This document shows, piece by piece, positions 1 to 7,048 of a DNA stretch of 18,141 nt. The notes under the pieces are model-generated. The model did not search any database. It saw nothing but the letters and a program-made list of their open reading frames with translations, and was not told the DNA's origin. The position numbers and the translations under genes were made by a program. The DNA comes from Bacteroidales bacterium (lineage in GTDB: Bacteria; Bacteroidota; Bacteroidia; Bacteroidales; P3): contig DUQY01000046.1 of assembly GCA_012837565.1 (NCBI GenBank), positions 1-18,141 on the forward strand, given 5' to 3'. Within the stretch, counting starts at the first letter, position 1. Each line of letters begins with the position of its first letter.

Positions 1-43
1 ATTAAATCAGATAAAGAGTAAATAATATAATAAATCATATATC

Positions 44-421
44 ATGCAAAATATTAACTCAGCAGCCGACTTGAAAAAAGCTATTATACAACTAGAGCTA
101 GACCGCACAGTTCAATGGGAATTTTTGCAAGAGCAAGTTTGTAATACTTATGAGAGTATGAAGCCAATTAATTTAATTAAGAACTCTCTTATTGATATGG
201 CATCCTCACCATATTTAAAGAATAAAGTATTTGCTTTAATACTAAACTCTTTAAATAAATTTGTTTCAAAGCATACATCTAAAGAGAAATCAGACAATCC
301 TTTTAAAAACTTTATTAATAATCTTTTACAGGTTGGCGTATCAAACTTTATTGTTAACCCAATTGCTCTTAACTTGATTAAAGGATTCTTAGTACAATAT
401 CTATTCAATAAAGCAAAATAA
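44..421 (+). CDS. small conserved-type hypothetical protein
   Basis: This encodes 125 residues of unknown function. There is no signal peptide and no clear membrane segment; the second half (about residues 45-125) is a run of amphipathic and hydrophobic helices ending in a basic tail. From memory, short Bacteroidota proteins with a similar Tyr-Glu-Ser-x-Lys-Pro-x-Asn core sit beside YtxH and holin-like (DUF1469) envelope-stress genes, but no such neighbour is visible here. The start is an ATG 22 bases after a TAA at positions 19-21, which may end an upstream gene cut by the window edge. It stops 12 bases before the AI-2E permease in the same frame, so the two are probably co-transcribed. The gene call is good; the function is unknown. 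Confidence 0.75.
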   Translation: MQNINSAADLKKAIIQLELDRTVQWEFLQEQVCNTYESMKPINLIKNSLIDMASSPYLKNKVFALILNSLNKFVSKHTSKEKSDNPFKNFINNLLQVGVSNFIVNPIALNLIKGFLVQYLFNKAK

Positions 422-433
422 ATTCCTCTAAGA

Positions 434-1537
434 GTGATAAGTGAAAAATACAAACTACCAATTTACGTAAGAGCAAGCATATTTCTAATTGGTATGTATG
501 CTCTAATATCTATGCTTTACATAGCTCAAGATATAATCGTTCCTATTGTCTTTTCTTTTATTATAGCCATCTTACTTAACCCAGTAGTTAGCTTCTTTGG
601 TCGATGGAAAATAAATAGAGTATTATCCATAACAATAACCCTGTTTCTTTTTGGAATAGTTTTTCTTGGTCTTGGAGCTTTTTTAGTTTGGCAAATAAGT
701 GGCTTTAGTGAGTCATGGCCAATCTTTGTTGACAAATTCTCAATAATGTTTGATCAGTCAATCACATCTCTTTCAAAATACTTCGATATAGACCGTAAAT
801 ACATTTATGATTGGATAGCAAATTCACGCAAAGACTTAATAGATAATAACGGAATGGCAATCGGACAAACTATTTTTTCTTTAGGAGGTTCTATACTATC
901 ATTAGTTTTAATCCCCGTTTACATTTTCTTTATCCTTTACTATAAAGCATTATTATTAGAATTTACTTGCCAACTTTTTGCCGAAGATTATCAAACAAAA
1001 GTACATGAGATAATCACAGAAATCAAAACTGTTGTTCAAAAGTATCTTTCAGGATTAATTGTCCAGCTTATAATAGTTGCCATACTCAACTCTGTAGGAC
1101 TTTTAATAATAGGAATAGATTATGCCATCTTACTTGGCGTGCTTGGAGCCTTATTGAATCTTATACCATATATAGGAGGAATAGTCGCAGTAGCCCTTCC
1201 AATGATGATAGCCTTTGCAACCAAAACAACACCTTGGCCTGCCGTTTACGTGCTTGCACTTTATGCCTTTGTGCAAATGGTTGACAATAACTATATCGTT
1301 CCAAAAATAGTAGCTTCAAAAGTACAAATCAATGCACTTTTCTCAATCATAGTTGTTTTGGCAGGAAACGCATTCTGGGGTGTATCAGGCATGTTCCTTT
1401 CCATACCTTTGCTTGCAATAATGAAACTAATATTTGATAGGATAGAACCATTAAAGCCCTGGGGGTTCTTATTAGGCGACACAATGCCTAATATTCTTAA
1501 GCTAAAGGGTATTCCAAGAAAAAATAAAGCAAAATAA
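434..1537 (+). CDS. AI-2E family transporter (PerM/YdiK-like permease)
   Basis: This 367-residue inner-membrane protein belongs to the AI-2E family. Several hydrophobic segments are evident: an N-terminal hairpin at about residues 10-50, one at 65-90, a pair around 145-170, and a dense C-terminal set from about 205 to 335. The central soluble stretch (about 90-145) and the Gly/Pro-rich motif near residues 235-255 (LLNLIPYIGG) are typical of the family, and the length fits. Family members are assigned autoinducer-2 export or Na+/H+ exchange in different species, so the substrate cannot be predicted. Translation starts at GTG 434. No promoter motif is visible just upstream, and the gene is probably transcribed with the preceding small gene. 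The GH130 gene follows within about 30 bases. Confidence 0.9.
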   Translation: MISEKYKLPIYVRASIFLIGMYALISMLYIAQDIIVPIVFSFIIAILLNPVVSFFGRWKINRVLSITITLFLFGIVFLGLGAFLVWQISGFSESWPIFVDKFSIMFDQSITSLSKYFDIDRKYIYDWIANSRKDLIDNNGMAIGQTIFSLGGSILSLVLIPVYIFFILYYKALLLEFTCQLFAEDYQTKVHEIITEIKTVVQKYLSGLIVQLIIVAILNSVGLLIIGIDYAILLGVLGALLNLIPYIGGIVAVALPMMIAFATKTTPWPAVYVLALYAFVQMVDNNYIVPKIVASKVQINALFSIIVVLAGNAFWGVSGMFLSIPLLAIMKLIFDRIEPLKPWGFLLGDTMPNILKLKGIPRKNKAK

Positions 1538-1609
1538 ATAACATCATGATAAAGATAAAAGGAAGGCATTCTTATCTCAAAAACAGATTTTGAATTTGAA
1601 AATGGAGCG

Positions 1610-2575
1610 GTGTTAAACCCCGCAATAATAAGGGAGGGAGATAGTGTTCATATTTTTTATCGTGCTGTACAAGAAGGGAATTATTCAAGTATAGGTTATT
1701 GTAAATTAGATGGCCCTTTAACAGTTGTTGAAAGGTGGGATAAACCAATCATAGCTCCTGAATTTGATTATGAATCTCAAGGGGTTGAAGATGCACGTAT
1801 AGTTAAGATAGATGACTTATATTATATGACCTATACTGCTTATGATGGAATAAATGCTCGAGGAGCTTTGGCGATATCAAAAGATCTAATCCATTTTAAG
1901 AAGAAAGGTATCATCGTTCCTCACATATCATATTCGGAATTTGTGTTATTAGCTGAATCAGCAAAAGTAGATAAAAACTACTACCAAAATCATAAATTCT
2001 ATTATAAACATTCAGACCCACATAAAAAGATAATCTTATGGGACAAGAATGTAATTTTCTTCCCTCGTAGAATTAATGGGAATTTAGTATTTCTTCATCG
2101 CATTCGACCAGGAATTCAAATAGTTTCTGTAAAAGAATTAAATGATCTTACTGAAAAGTTTTGGGAAGATTATTTCAATAACTTTTCACAAAAAATATTG
2201 TTTGATCCTGTCTTTGAGCATGAGTCGAGCTACGTAGGAGGTGGATGTCCTCCAATAGAAACACCTCAAGGTTGGATATTTATTTATCATGGAGTTGAAG
2301 ATAATAACGGACCTGTCTATAGGGCTTGTGCAGCGTTATTAGATTTAAATGATCCATCTAAAGTATTAGCAAGACTACCTTATCCTTTATTTTATCCAGA
2401 ATATGAATGGGAATTATATGGCGATGTGAATAATGTAGTTTTCCCTACTGGAACAGCCCTATTTGGAGATACTTTATTCATTTACTATGGTGCAGCTGAC
2501 AAATATGTGGCTTGCGCATCAGTTAACTTCACAGAATTGCTTACTGAGCTACTATCTTATACCACAAAACAATGA
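1610..2575 (+). CDS. GH130 family beta-mannoside phosphorylase-like protein (N-terminus disrupted)
   Basis: This is a cytoplasmic GH130 five-bladed beta-propeller protein. Family members phosphorolyse beta-mannosides to mannose 1-phosphate, or run in reverse; a few are hydrolases. Visible motifs, numbered from the GTG, are NPAIIREG at the start of blade 1, the GVEDARI segment with the presumed general acid Asp61, the Gly-Gly-Cys-Pro-Pro loop, and the C-terminal GAADKYVACAS. GTG 1610 is the only standard start in frame, but it lies inside conserved sequence: the frame stays open back to position 1559 and reads KEGILISKTDFEFENGA before Val-Leu-Asn-Pro. An ATG at 1546 gives MIKIK in another frame, and changing the A run at 1557-1560 by one base would join them. 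The stop overlaps the next ATG (ATGA), indicating translational coupling to the glycosyltransferase. Substrate is not assignable. Confidence 0.85.
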   Translation: MLNPAIIREGDSVHIFYRAVQEGNYSSIGYCKLDGPLTVVERWDKPIIAPEFDYESQGVEDARIVKIDDLYYMTYTAYDGINARGALAISKDLIHFKKKGIIVPHISYSEFVLLAESAKVDKNYYQNHKFYYKHSDPHKKIILWDKNVIFFPRRINGNLVFLHRIRPGIQIVSVKELNDLTEKFWEDYFNNFSQKILFDPVFEHESSYVGGGCPPIETPQGWIFIYHGVEDNNGPVYRACAALLDLNDPSKVLARLPYPLFYPEYEWELYGDVNNVVFPTGTALFGDTLFIYYGAADKYVACASVNFTELLTELLSYTTKQ

Positions 2576-2808
2576 AAACAAAATACATAAAAAACAGAAT
2601 GGGAGGAGCCTTAGAACCGAATGATCTTCCTTTTGATTCTAAAGAAATTATCAATAATCCATTTGTTAATTTACATTTAAAGCAAGAAGAATTAAAAAAA
2701 AAACCAAAAGCTACCTGTAATTTTGATTATTACTTCTTATCCTCCAAGAGAATGTGGAATAGCAACATATTCACAGGATTTAGTAAAGTCAATAAACAAC
2801 AAGTTTAG
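2572..2808 (+). CDS. N-terminal segment of the glycosyltransferase, separated by a frameshift at an A10 tract
   Basis: The ATG overlaps the GH130 stop (ATGA), the usual sign of a coupled downstream cistron. The first 41 or so codons read like a genuine N-terminal extension (MKTKYIKNRMGGALEPN onward). At positions 2694-2703 there are ten consecutive A residues. After them this frame translates the glycosyltransferase DNA out of register and stops at 2808. Removing a single A would continue in frame as Leu-Lys-Lys-Asn-Gln-Lys-Leu-Pro-Val-Ile-Leu-Ile-Ile-Thr-Ser-Tyr-Pro-Pro, restoring the first beta strand of the GT-B fold. I therefore read this as the real start of the gene at 2723-4924, giving a protein of about 783 residues, rather than as a separate small protein. 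A stand-alone leader protein is the alternative. Confidence 0.6.
   Translation: MKTKYIKNRMGGALEPNDLPFDSKEIINNPFVNLHLKQEELKKKPKATCNFDYYFLSSKRMWNSNIFTGFSKVNKQQV
2694..2703 (+). repeat. A10 homopolymer at the frame junction
   Basis: Ten A residues follow TT and precede CC. The upstream glycosyltransferase frame enters as TTA AAA AAA AAA, and the downstream frame needs one A fewer. Tracts of this length are known to support replication slippage (phase variation) and RNA polymerase slippage; they are also a common site of sequencing indels. Confidence 0.85.
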
Positions 2809-4924
2809 CACCTCTTTTTCAATTAAAATATGTGCATTAGGGGCAGATAAAGTAAACTATAATTATCCTAAAGAAGTGGAATTTATTCTTGACACTTCTG
2901 TTGAGTTAGAATATGAAAGGACAGCAGAATCTATTAATAAAGACACTAACATTCAAATTGTCTTAATACAGCATGAATTTGGTTTCTTTTCAAAACAAAA
3001 ACAAGCTTTCATTAAATTCTTATCTCAACTTTCAAAACCAATCGTTATTGTATTTCATACGGTACTACCAAATCCAAATATCAAACTAAAATCAGAAATT
3101 AACAAAATAGTAGAAATTTGTCAGTCAATTATAGTTATGACAAACACTTCTGCTAATGTTCTGATTAAAGATTACCAAGTACCAAAAGATAAAATAAATA
3201 TTATAGCTCATGGAACTCATTTAGTTTCTCATTTAGGAAAACCTTTTCTGAAAAAGAAATATGGCTTATCAGGCAAAAAAATACTCACAACCTTTGGCTT
3301 ATTAAGCTCAGGGAAAAGTATAGAAACGACAATAGAGGCTATGCCCACAATTGTAAAGCAATGTCCAGAAACAGTATTCTTAATTATAGGCAAAACTCAT
3401 CCTGAAGTTGTTAAGAAAGAGGGAGAAAAATATAGAGATAGTCTTGAGAAGCTTGTCCTCAAACATTCTCTTCAAGAGCATGTTAAATTTATAAATAGTT
3501 ATTTATCTTTACCTGATTTGCTTGAATATCTTCAAATGACGGATATTTATCTTTTTACAACAAACGATCCTAATCAAGCAGTGAGCGGAACATTTGTTTA
3601 TGCAATGAGTTGTGCTTGCCCAATCATTTCCACACCAATTCCACATGCAAAAGAATTATTAACAAAGGAAACCGGTATTATTATAAACTTTGGAGATTCA
3701 GAGCAGTTATCAACCAGCGTAATAAGTTTGCTAAATAACCCCTCACTACGAAGAAAGCTAAGTTCAAATACATTACAAGCTATCACCCCTACTTCTTGGG
3801 AAAATTCAGCCATCTCACATGCCATGTTGTTCGAAAAGATTTCAGATAATAAAATTAGAACAAAATATAATTATCCTGTAATTGAATTAAGCCATTTAAA
3901 ACGTATGACAACAGAAGTTGGCATAATTCAATTTTCAAAAATAAATCAACCTGACTTAAGCACAGGATATACCCTTGATGATAATGCACGAGCACTTGTA
4001 GCTATGTGTATGTATTATAAACTGACAAAGAATAAAGACTATATAAAAGATATCCGCAAATACCTAAGTTTTATTAAATTATGTTGGCAAGAAAAAGAAG
4101 GCTTTCTTAATTATGTAGATAAGGATAAGAAATTTACAATACAAAACCAAGAAGTTAATCTTGAGGACTCGAATGGAAGAGCAATTTGGGCGTTAGGATA
4201 TTTATTATCATTAAAAGAAATCCTCCCTGAAGAAATAACAATTCAGGCAGAAAATATTTTTAATAAATCACTCCATTATCACCAAGACGTATGCTCTCCC
4301 CGAGCAATGAGCTTTGCAATAAAAGGAATATATTATGCTCAAAACATAAATAATTTTCCAAAACACCTACTTATCTTAGAGAAATTCACCAATAGGTTGG
4401 CGCAAATGTATAAACACGAAGCTCAAGAAGGCTGGCAATGGTTCGAATCATATTTGACCTATGCAAATAGTATATTACCTGAAGCTATGTTATATTCATG
4501 GACAATAACAAAGAATATTGAATTCAAAGAAATAGCGATCAAGTCATTTGAATTTCTTCTTTCTCAAATATTTAATAAAAATGGGATAGAAGTAATCTCA
4601 AACAAAGGATGGCTTAAAAAGGGTGAAAAGTCAAAACATTTTGGGGAACAACCAATAGATGTAGCTTATACAATTATGACATTAAGTGGATTTTACGACA
4701 TATTAGATAATAATGACTATAAAAAGAAAATGCTAATTGGGTTCAGCTGGTTTTTAGGGAATAATCGTTTAAATCAAATTATTTATAACCCTTGCACAGG
4801 TGGTTGCTACGATGGATTAGAAAAAACCCAAGTCAATCTAAATCAAGGTTCAGAGTCAACTATAAGTTATTTGATGGCACGCCTAACTGTTGAAAAATAT
4901 CTTTCTTTAAAAGTAAACCTCTAA
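2723..4924 (+). CDS. GT4-type glycosyltransferase with C-terminal all-alpha domain
   Basis: Numbering is from the TTG at 2723. Residues 1-375 form a GT-B glycosyltransferase: the N-terminal Tyr-Pro-Pro-Arg-Glu-Cys-Gly-Ile-Ala loop (6-14), the switch into the second Rossmann domain near FGLLSSGKS (191-199), and the donor-site region around 281-305. The usual GT4 Glu-x7-Glu pair is replaced by Gln285 and Tyr293 (QAVSGTFVYAM). Residues from about 380 to 733 are helical repeats resembling an (alpha/alpha)6 toroid, with a Thr-Leu-Asp-Asp-Asn-Ala-Arg motif and several Trp-Ala-Leu-Gly-like turns. TTG 2723 cuts through the first beta strand, so it is not a plausible native start; the frame is open only back to a TAA at 2693, and the true N-terminus is probably the ATG at 2572 in another frame. 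No signal peptide is present. Coupling to GH130 suggests joint synthesis or turnover of an oligosaccharide; the sugar is unknown. Confidence 0.85.
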   Translation: MIITSYPPRECGIATYSQDLVKSINNKFSTSFSIKICALGADKVNYNYPKEVEFILDTSVELEYERTAESINKDTNIQIVLIQHEFGFFSKQKQAFIKFLSQLSKPIVIVFHTVLPNPNIKLKSEINKIVEICQSIIVMTNTSANVLIKDYQVPKDKINIIAHGTHLVSHLGKPFLKKKYGLSGKKILTTFGLLSSGKSIETTIEAMPTIVKQCPETVFLIIGKTHPEVVKKEGEKYRDSLEKLVLKHSLQEHVKFINSYLSLPDLLEYLQMTDIYLFTTNDPNQAVSGTFVYAMSCACPIISTPIPHAKELLTKETGIIINFGDSEQLSTSVISLLNNPSLRRKLSSNTLQAITPTSWENSAISHAMLFEKISDNKIRTKYNYPVIELSHLKRMTTEVGIIQFSKINQPDLSTGYTLDDNARALVAMCMYYKLTKNKDYIKDIRKYLSFIKLCWQEKEGFLNYVDKDKKFTIQNQEVNLEDSNGRAIWALGYLLSLKEILPEEITIQAENIFNKSLHYHQDVCSPRAMSFAIKGIYYAQNINNFPKHLLILEKFTNRLAQMYKHEAQEGWQWFESYLTYANSILPEAMLYSWTITKNIEFKEIAIKSFEFLLSQIFNKNGIEVISNKGWLKKGEKSKHFGEQPIDVAYTIMTLSGFYDILDNNDYKKKMLIGFSWFLGNNRLNQIIYNPCTGGCYDGLEKTQVNLNQGSESTISYLMARLTVEKYLSLKVNL

Positions 4925-4988
4925 TAGAATTAAAAAAATCACTTACTTTGCATTTAGAAATGAATAGTATAATCTGCTCAGATATACT

Positions 4989-5008
4989 CTTAGATTATAT
5001 ATTCTAAG
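4989..5008. repeat. short palindrome upstream of the FAH gene
   Basis: Arms CTTAGA (4989-4994) and TCTAAG (5003-5008) flank an AT-only centre. It lies in the 134-base gap between the glycosyltransferase stop and the FAH-family start. There is no T tract, so it does not look like an intrinsic terminator; an operator-like site is possible. No complete Bacteroidota promoter was found in this gap, only a partial TTACTTTG at 4943-4950 with no matching TTTG box upstream. Confidence 0.3.
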
Positions 5009-5058
5009 ATAATTATAACTAACATACATAAACTATTTAGAAAAAAAACTAAAAACAA

Positions 5059-5673
5059 ATGAAGATAATTTGTGTTGGCAGGAACTACCTTGCGCATATA
5101 AAAGAACTAAACCACCCAATTCCAGAAGAGCCATTGTTTTTCTTAAAACCTGATTCGGCACTTCTACAAAAAAACTCCCCATTTTATTATCCCGACTTCT
5201 CAAAAAATGTTCACTACGAATGCGAGTTAGTAGTTAAGATTAATCGTTTAGGAAAATCAATCCCAGAAAGATACGCAAAGAATTACTATTCCGAAGTAGC
5301 ACTTGGGTTAGATATGACTTGTCGTGATATACAAGAAAAAGAAATCTCAAACTCATCCCCTTGGTCAATATCCAAAGTCTTCGACTATTCAGCCCCAATG
5401 AGTAAGTTTATAGAATTAGAAACCCTAGGAAAAGACGTTCAAAACCTCAATTTCAAGCTACTAAAAAACGGAGTTATAGTTCAAAAGACCAATACCTCCG
5501 ATATGATATTCACCGTAGATAAAATCATATCCTACCTTTCCCAATATATGACCCTAAAGATAGGCGATATGATATTCACCGGCACCCCATGTGGAGTAGG
5601 AGAAGTAAAAATAGGCGATCACTTAGAAGGATTCCTCGAAGAAGAATCAGTCTTAATTTGTGATATAAAATAA
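5059..5673 (+). CDS. fumarylacetoacetate hydrolase (FAH) family protein, FAHD1/YcgM-like
   Basis: The 204-residue protein matches the short single-domain branch of the FAH family (FAHD1-like acylpyruvate hydrolases and oxaloacetate decarboxylases). The metal-binding acids are visible as Glu54 and Glu56 in HYECELV and Asp85 in GLDMTCRD. The N-terminal GRNYLAHIKEL motif, the Phe-Leu-Lys-Pro segment (28-31) and the late TGTPCGVGEVKIGD motif are also family marks. It should be a soluble cytoplasmic Mg2+ or Mn2+ enzyme cleaving a C-C bond in a 2-oxo acid; the exact substrate cannot be read from sequence. The start is an ATG after an A-rich leader, typical of this phylum. It is followed by the long repeat element and has no same-strand partner nearby, so it is likely monocistronic. 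Confidence 0.9.
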   Translation: MKIICVGRNYLAHIKELNHPIPEEPLFFLKPDSALLQKNSPFYYPDFSKNVHYECELVVKINRLGKSIPERYAKNYYSEVALGLDMTCRDIQEKEISNSSPWSISKVFDYSAPMSKFIELETLGKDVQNLNFKLLKNGVIVQKTNTSDMIFTVDKIISYLSQYMTLKIGDMIFTGTPCGVGEVKIGDHLEGFLEEESVLICDIK

Positions 5674-5703
5674 ATCACAGAACAAAAGGAATATTACGTA
5701 TTC

Positions 5704-6022
5704 TCGCTACATATATATAAGCAGAAAATCAAATATATCACTAAATACTCACATATTCAAGTAGTTTTAGGATTATTTGTAAGTCAATGATGATATAATT
5801 ATCAATAATACAGTGAGCTTTGGAAAGTTGATAAAGCAATTATTATAATCAAAAGGGTTAGGAGTTAAGACTCAAAATTTCGATTCCTACCTTCTAATAT
5901 TATTCTTGAAAACAAGCCCTAAAAGGAGACAAAATTAAAACGCTATAACAATTTACTGAAACGCTGTTTTAAAAAAATGAAACGCTGTTTCAAGAAATTA
6001 AAACAGCGTTTCATTTAGACCT
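5704..6022 (+). repeat. intergenic repeat element, copy 1 (84-bp core at 5930-6013)
   Basis: The core 5930-6013 is, by eye, identical over 84 bases to the reverse complement of 10966-11049. Weaker homology extends on both sides: an identical 19-mer at 5721-5739 matches the complement of 11122-11140, the stretch 5811-5878 matches with substitutions, and both copies continue to AGACCT beyond the core. Copy 1 carries about 50 extra bases (5880-5929) bounded by CAAAATT. Inside the core are three units: TGAAACGCTGTTTTAA (5957-5972), TGAAACGCTGTTTCAA (5978-5993) and the inverted TTAAAACAGCGTTTCA (5998-6013). The first and third can form a perfect 16-bp stem. No ORF is present. It could be a MITE-like or REP-like element, or a 3' stem-loop after the FAH gene. 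Confidence 0.85.
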
Positions 6023-6031
6023 CGTTTTTTC

Positions 6032-6095
6032 AAATTTATGTCCCACCTTTTTATATTTATGTCCCACCTTTTTTAATTTATATCCCATCTTTTTT
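6032..6095. repeat. three tandem direct repeats with 21-bp period
   Basis: Three units share a TTTATGTCCCACCTTTTT-like core. They start at about 6035, 6056 and 6077; the third is degenerate (TTTATATCCCATCTTTTT). The 21-base period equals two helical turns, which would suit a protein-binding array, but the repeats may simply be the ragged edge of the repeat element beside them. They lie about 60 bases upstream of the lipoprotein gene. Confidence 0.7.
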
Positions 6096-6157
6096 CACAA
6101 AGACCTACTCCTGATTCTGACAAGTCTTTTTACTACTTTTTTTCAATTAATCGCCAT

Positions 6158-6526
6158 ATAAAATTATTAATACTTCCAAGCATAGCTTTGGTTAGCTGTA
6201 CCAATAAGGAAGAAAAAGCAAAAGAGCTTGTTAAACAAGAATGGGAGGGTAAGGATGTGAAGCTGTTTTTAAACCAGCCCTACAAGATGTTTAATGAATC
6301 AAAGGATAAATCGGACAATTCGCTTATTGGATATGAGCTATTATATAGGGTGAGATGGAACGATAAGTCGGATACTATTTATTATAAAGCAAGTTTCGAT
6401 AAAGAATTGACAAAAATAACTAATAATACTAATTCTATTTTAGAATCAGAAAAGCTAATCTTGGATGAGTCAGTGCAGAAAGGTGCAGAGGTTGATAGCT
6501 TAATTGATGTCTTTAATGTACTATAA
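6158..6526 (+). CDS. small putative lipoprotein without a standard start codon
   Basis: The frame reads Ile-Lys-Leu-Leu-Ile-Leu-Pro-Ser-Ile-Ala-Leu-Val-Ser-Cys, a near-perfect lipoprotein signal with a Leu-Val-Ser-Cys lipobox; the modified cysteine codon is at 6197-6199. About 110 charged residues follow. The position where ATG is expected holds ATA (6158-6160), and no ATG, GTG or TTG lies suitably upstream in this frame. The first standard start, TTG 6188, would begin three residues before the lipobox cysteine and give no signal peptide. The start may be ATA, or the gene may have lost its start by G-to-A mutation. The function is unrecognised; it would be an envelope lipoprotein. The region upstream (6096-6157) shows no promoter motif. 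The stop is followed immediately by one of the 14-bp direct repeats. Confidence 0.6.
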   Translation: MKLLILPSIALVSCTNKEEKAKELVKQEWEGKDVKLFLNQPYKMFNESKDKSDNSLIGYELLYRVRWNDKSDTIYYKASFDKELTKITNNTNSILESEKLILDESVQKGAEVDSLIDVFNVL

Positions 6527-6540
6527 AACAAGTCTATTAT
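6527..6540 (+). repeat. 14-bp direct repeat, left copy
   Basis: AACAAGTCTATTAT occurs here, directly after the lipoprotein stop codon, and again at 7035-7048 overlapping the bcp stop codon. The two copies flank the DUF4268 gene. Confidence 0.6.
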
Positions 6541-6573
6541 AAATTTAGCTTTAAGTTCTCTACATTCAAATTA

Positions 6574-7032
6574 TTATATTTGAGCAATTTGGTATGATAG
6601 GACATCTTTATATTCTAAGTAAATATCTTCAAGGATAATCATCTTGGATGCAAAAAAAGAATAAATCTTTTCGTAATCTTCTTTCTTATACATATTAACC
6701 CCTTTAAGTTCAAAATAAATAGCACTTAAAGTTTTTTGTTCAATCTCATCATAGTTTTCTGCCCATACCAAACCCTCACCAGCCTCCTTATCCCAAAGTT
6801 TTCTAAATGCATAGAAATAACTATATATCTCTTTCCTTTTCTCTTCACTCTTATTATCAATCTGAAAAAGAACTAATGCTTTTTCGTGATCGGCATAAAA
6901 TTTAAGCTGTGTGGATTTAATGCTTATTCTCGACATTAACCACCTTCTCTTTATCCTTTTATTATAGCAGTAAGTCTTAAATCCAGCCCAAAACTTAGTG
7001 TTTATTTCTTTTTTTTCTTCCCTATTAAACAT
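6574..7032 (-). CDS. DUF4268 domain-containing protein
   Basis: This 152-residue soluble protein resembles the DUF4268 family across its length, with the N-terminal FWAGFKTYCYNKRIKRRW segment (14-31) and a central Asn-Lys-Ser-Glu-Glu-Lys-Arg turn. Family members are found in Bacteroidota and elsewhere, sometimes attached to nuclease-like domains, but this one is a stand-alone short form and I do not assign a reaction. The start is an ATG 12 bases after the bcp stop, in the same direction, so it probably belongs to the bcp transcript. The whole gene lies between two copies of a 14-bp direct repeat, which suggests that it entered between bcp and the convergent lipoprotein gene. It ends 48 bases from the lipoprotein stop, with no strong terminator between them. 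Confidence 0.75.
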   Translation of the reverse strand: MFNREEKKEINTKFWAGFKTYCYNKRIKRRWLMSRISIKSTQLKFYADHEKALVLFQIDNKSEEKRKEIYSYFYAFRKLWDKEAGEGLVWAENYDEIEQKTLSAIYFELKGVNMYKKEDYEKIYSFFASKMIILEDIYLEYKDVLSYQIAQI

Positions 7033-7034
7033 TT

Positions 7035-7048
7035 AACAAGTCTATTAT
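7035..7048 (+). repeat. 14-bp direct repeat, right copy
   Basis: This is an exact copy of 6527-6540 in the same orientation. It covers the last codons and stop of bcp and ends the DUF4268 interval. Confidence 0.6.

Noticed and set aside
4943..4950. TTACTTTG as a promoter for the FAH gene
   Set aside because: It departs from TAnnTTTG at the second position and lacks a -33 box; its distance to the ATG (over 100 bases) also fits poorly.
5855..5895. Possible tRNA T-arm-like sequence (TTTCGATTCCTACC) in the repeat region
   Set aside because: The pairing with the upstream GGTTAGGA makes only a bulged hairpin. No acceptor stem, D-arm or anticodon arm can be drawn around it.
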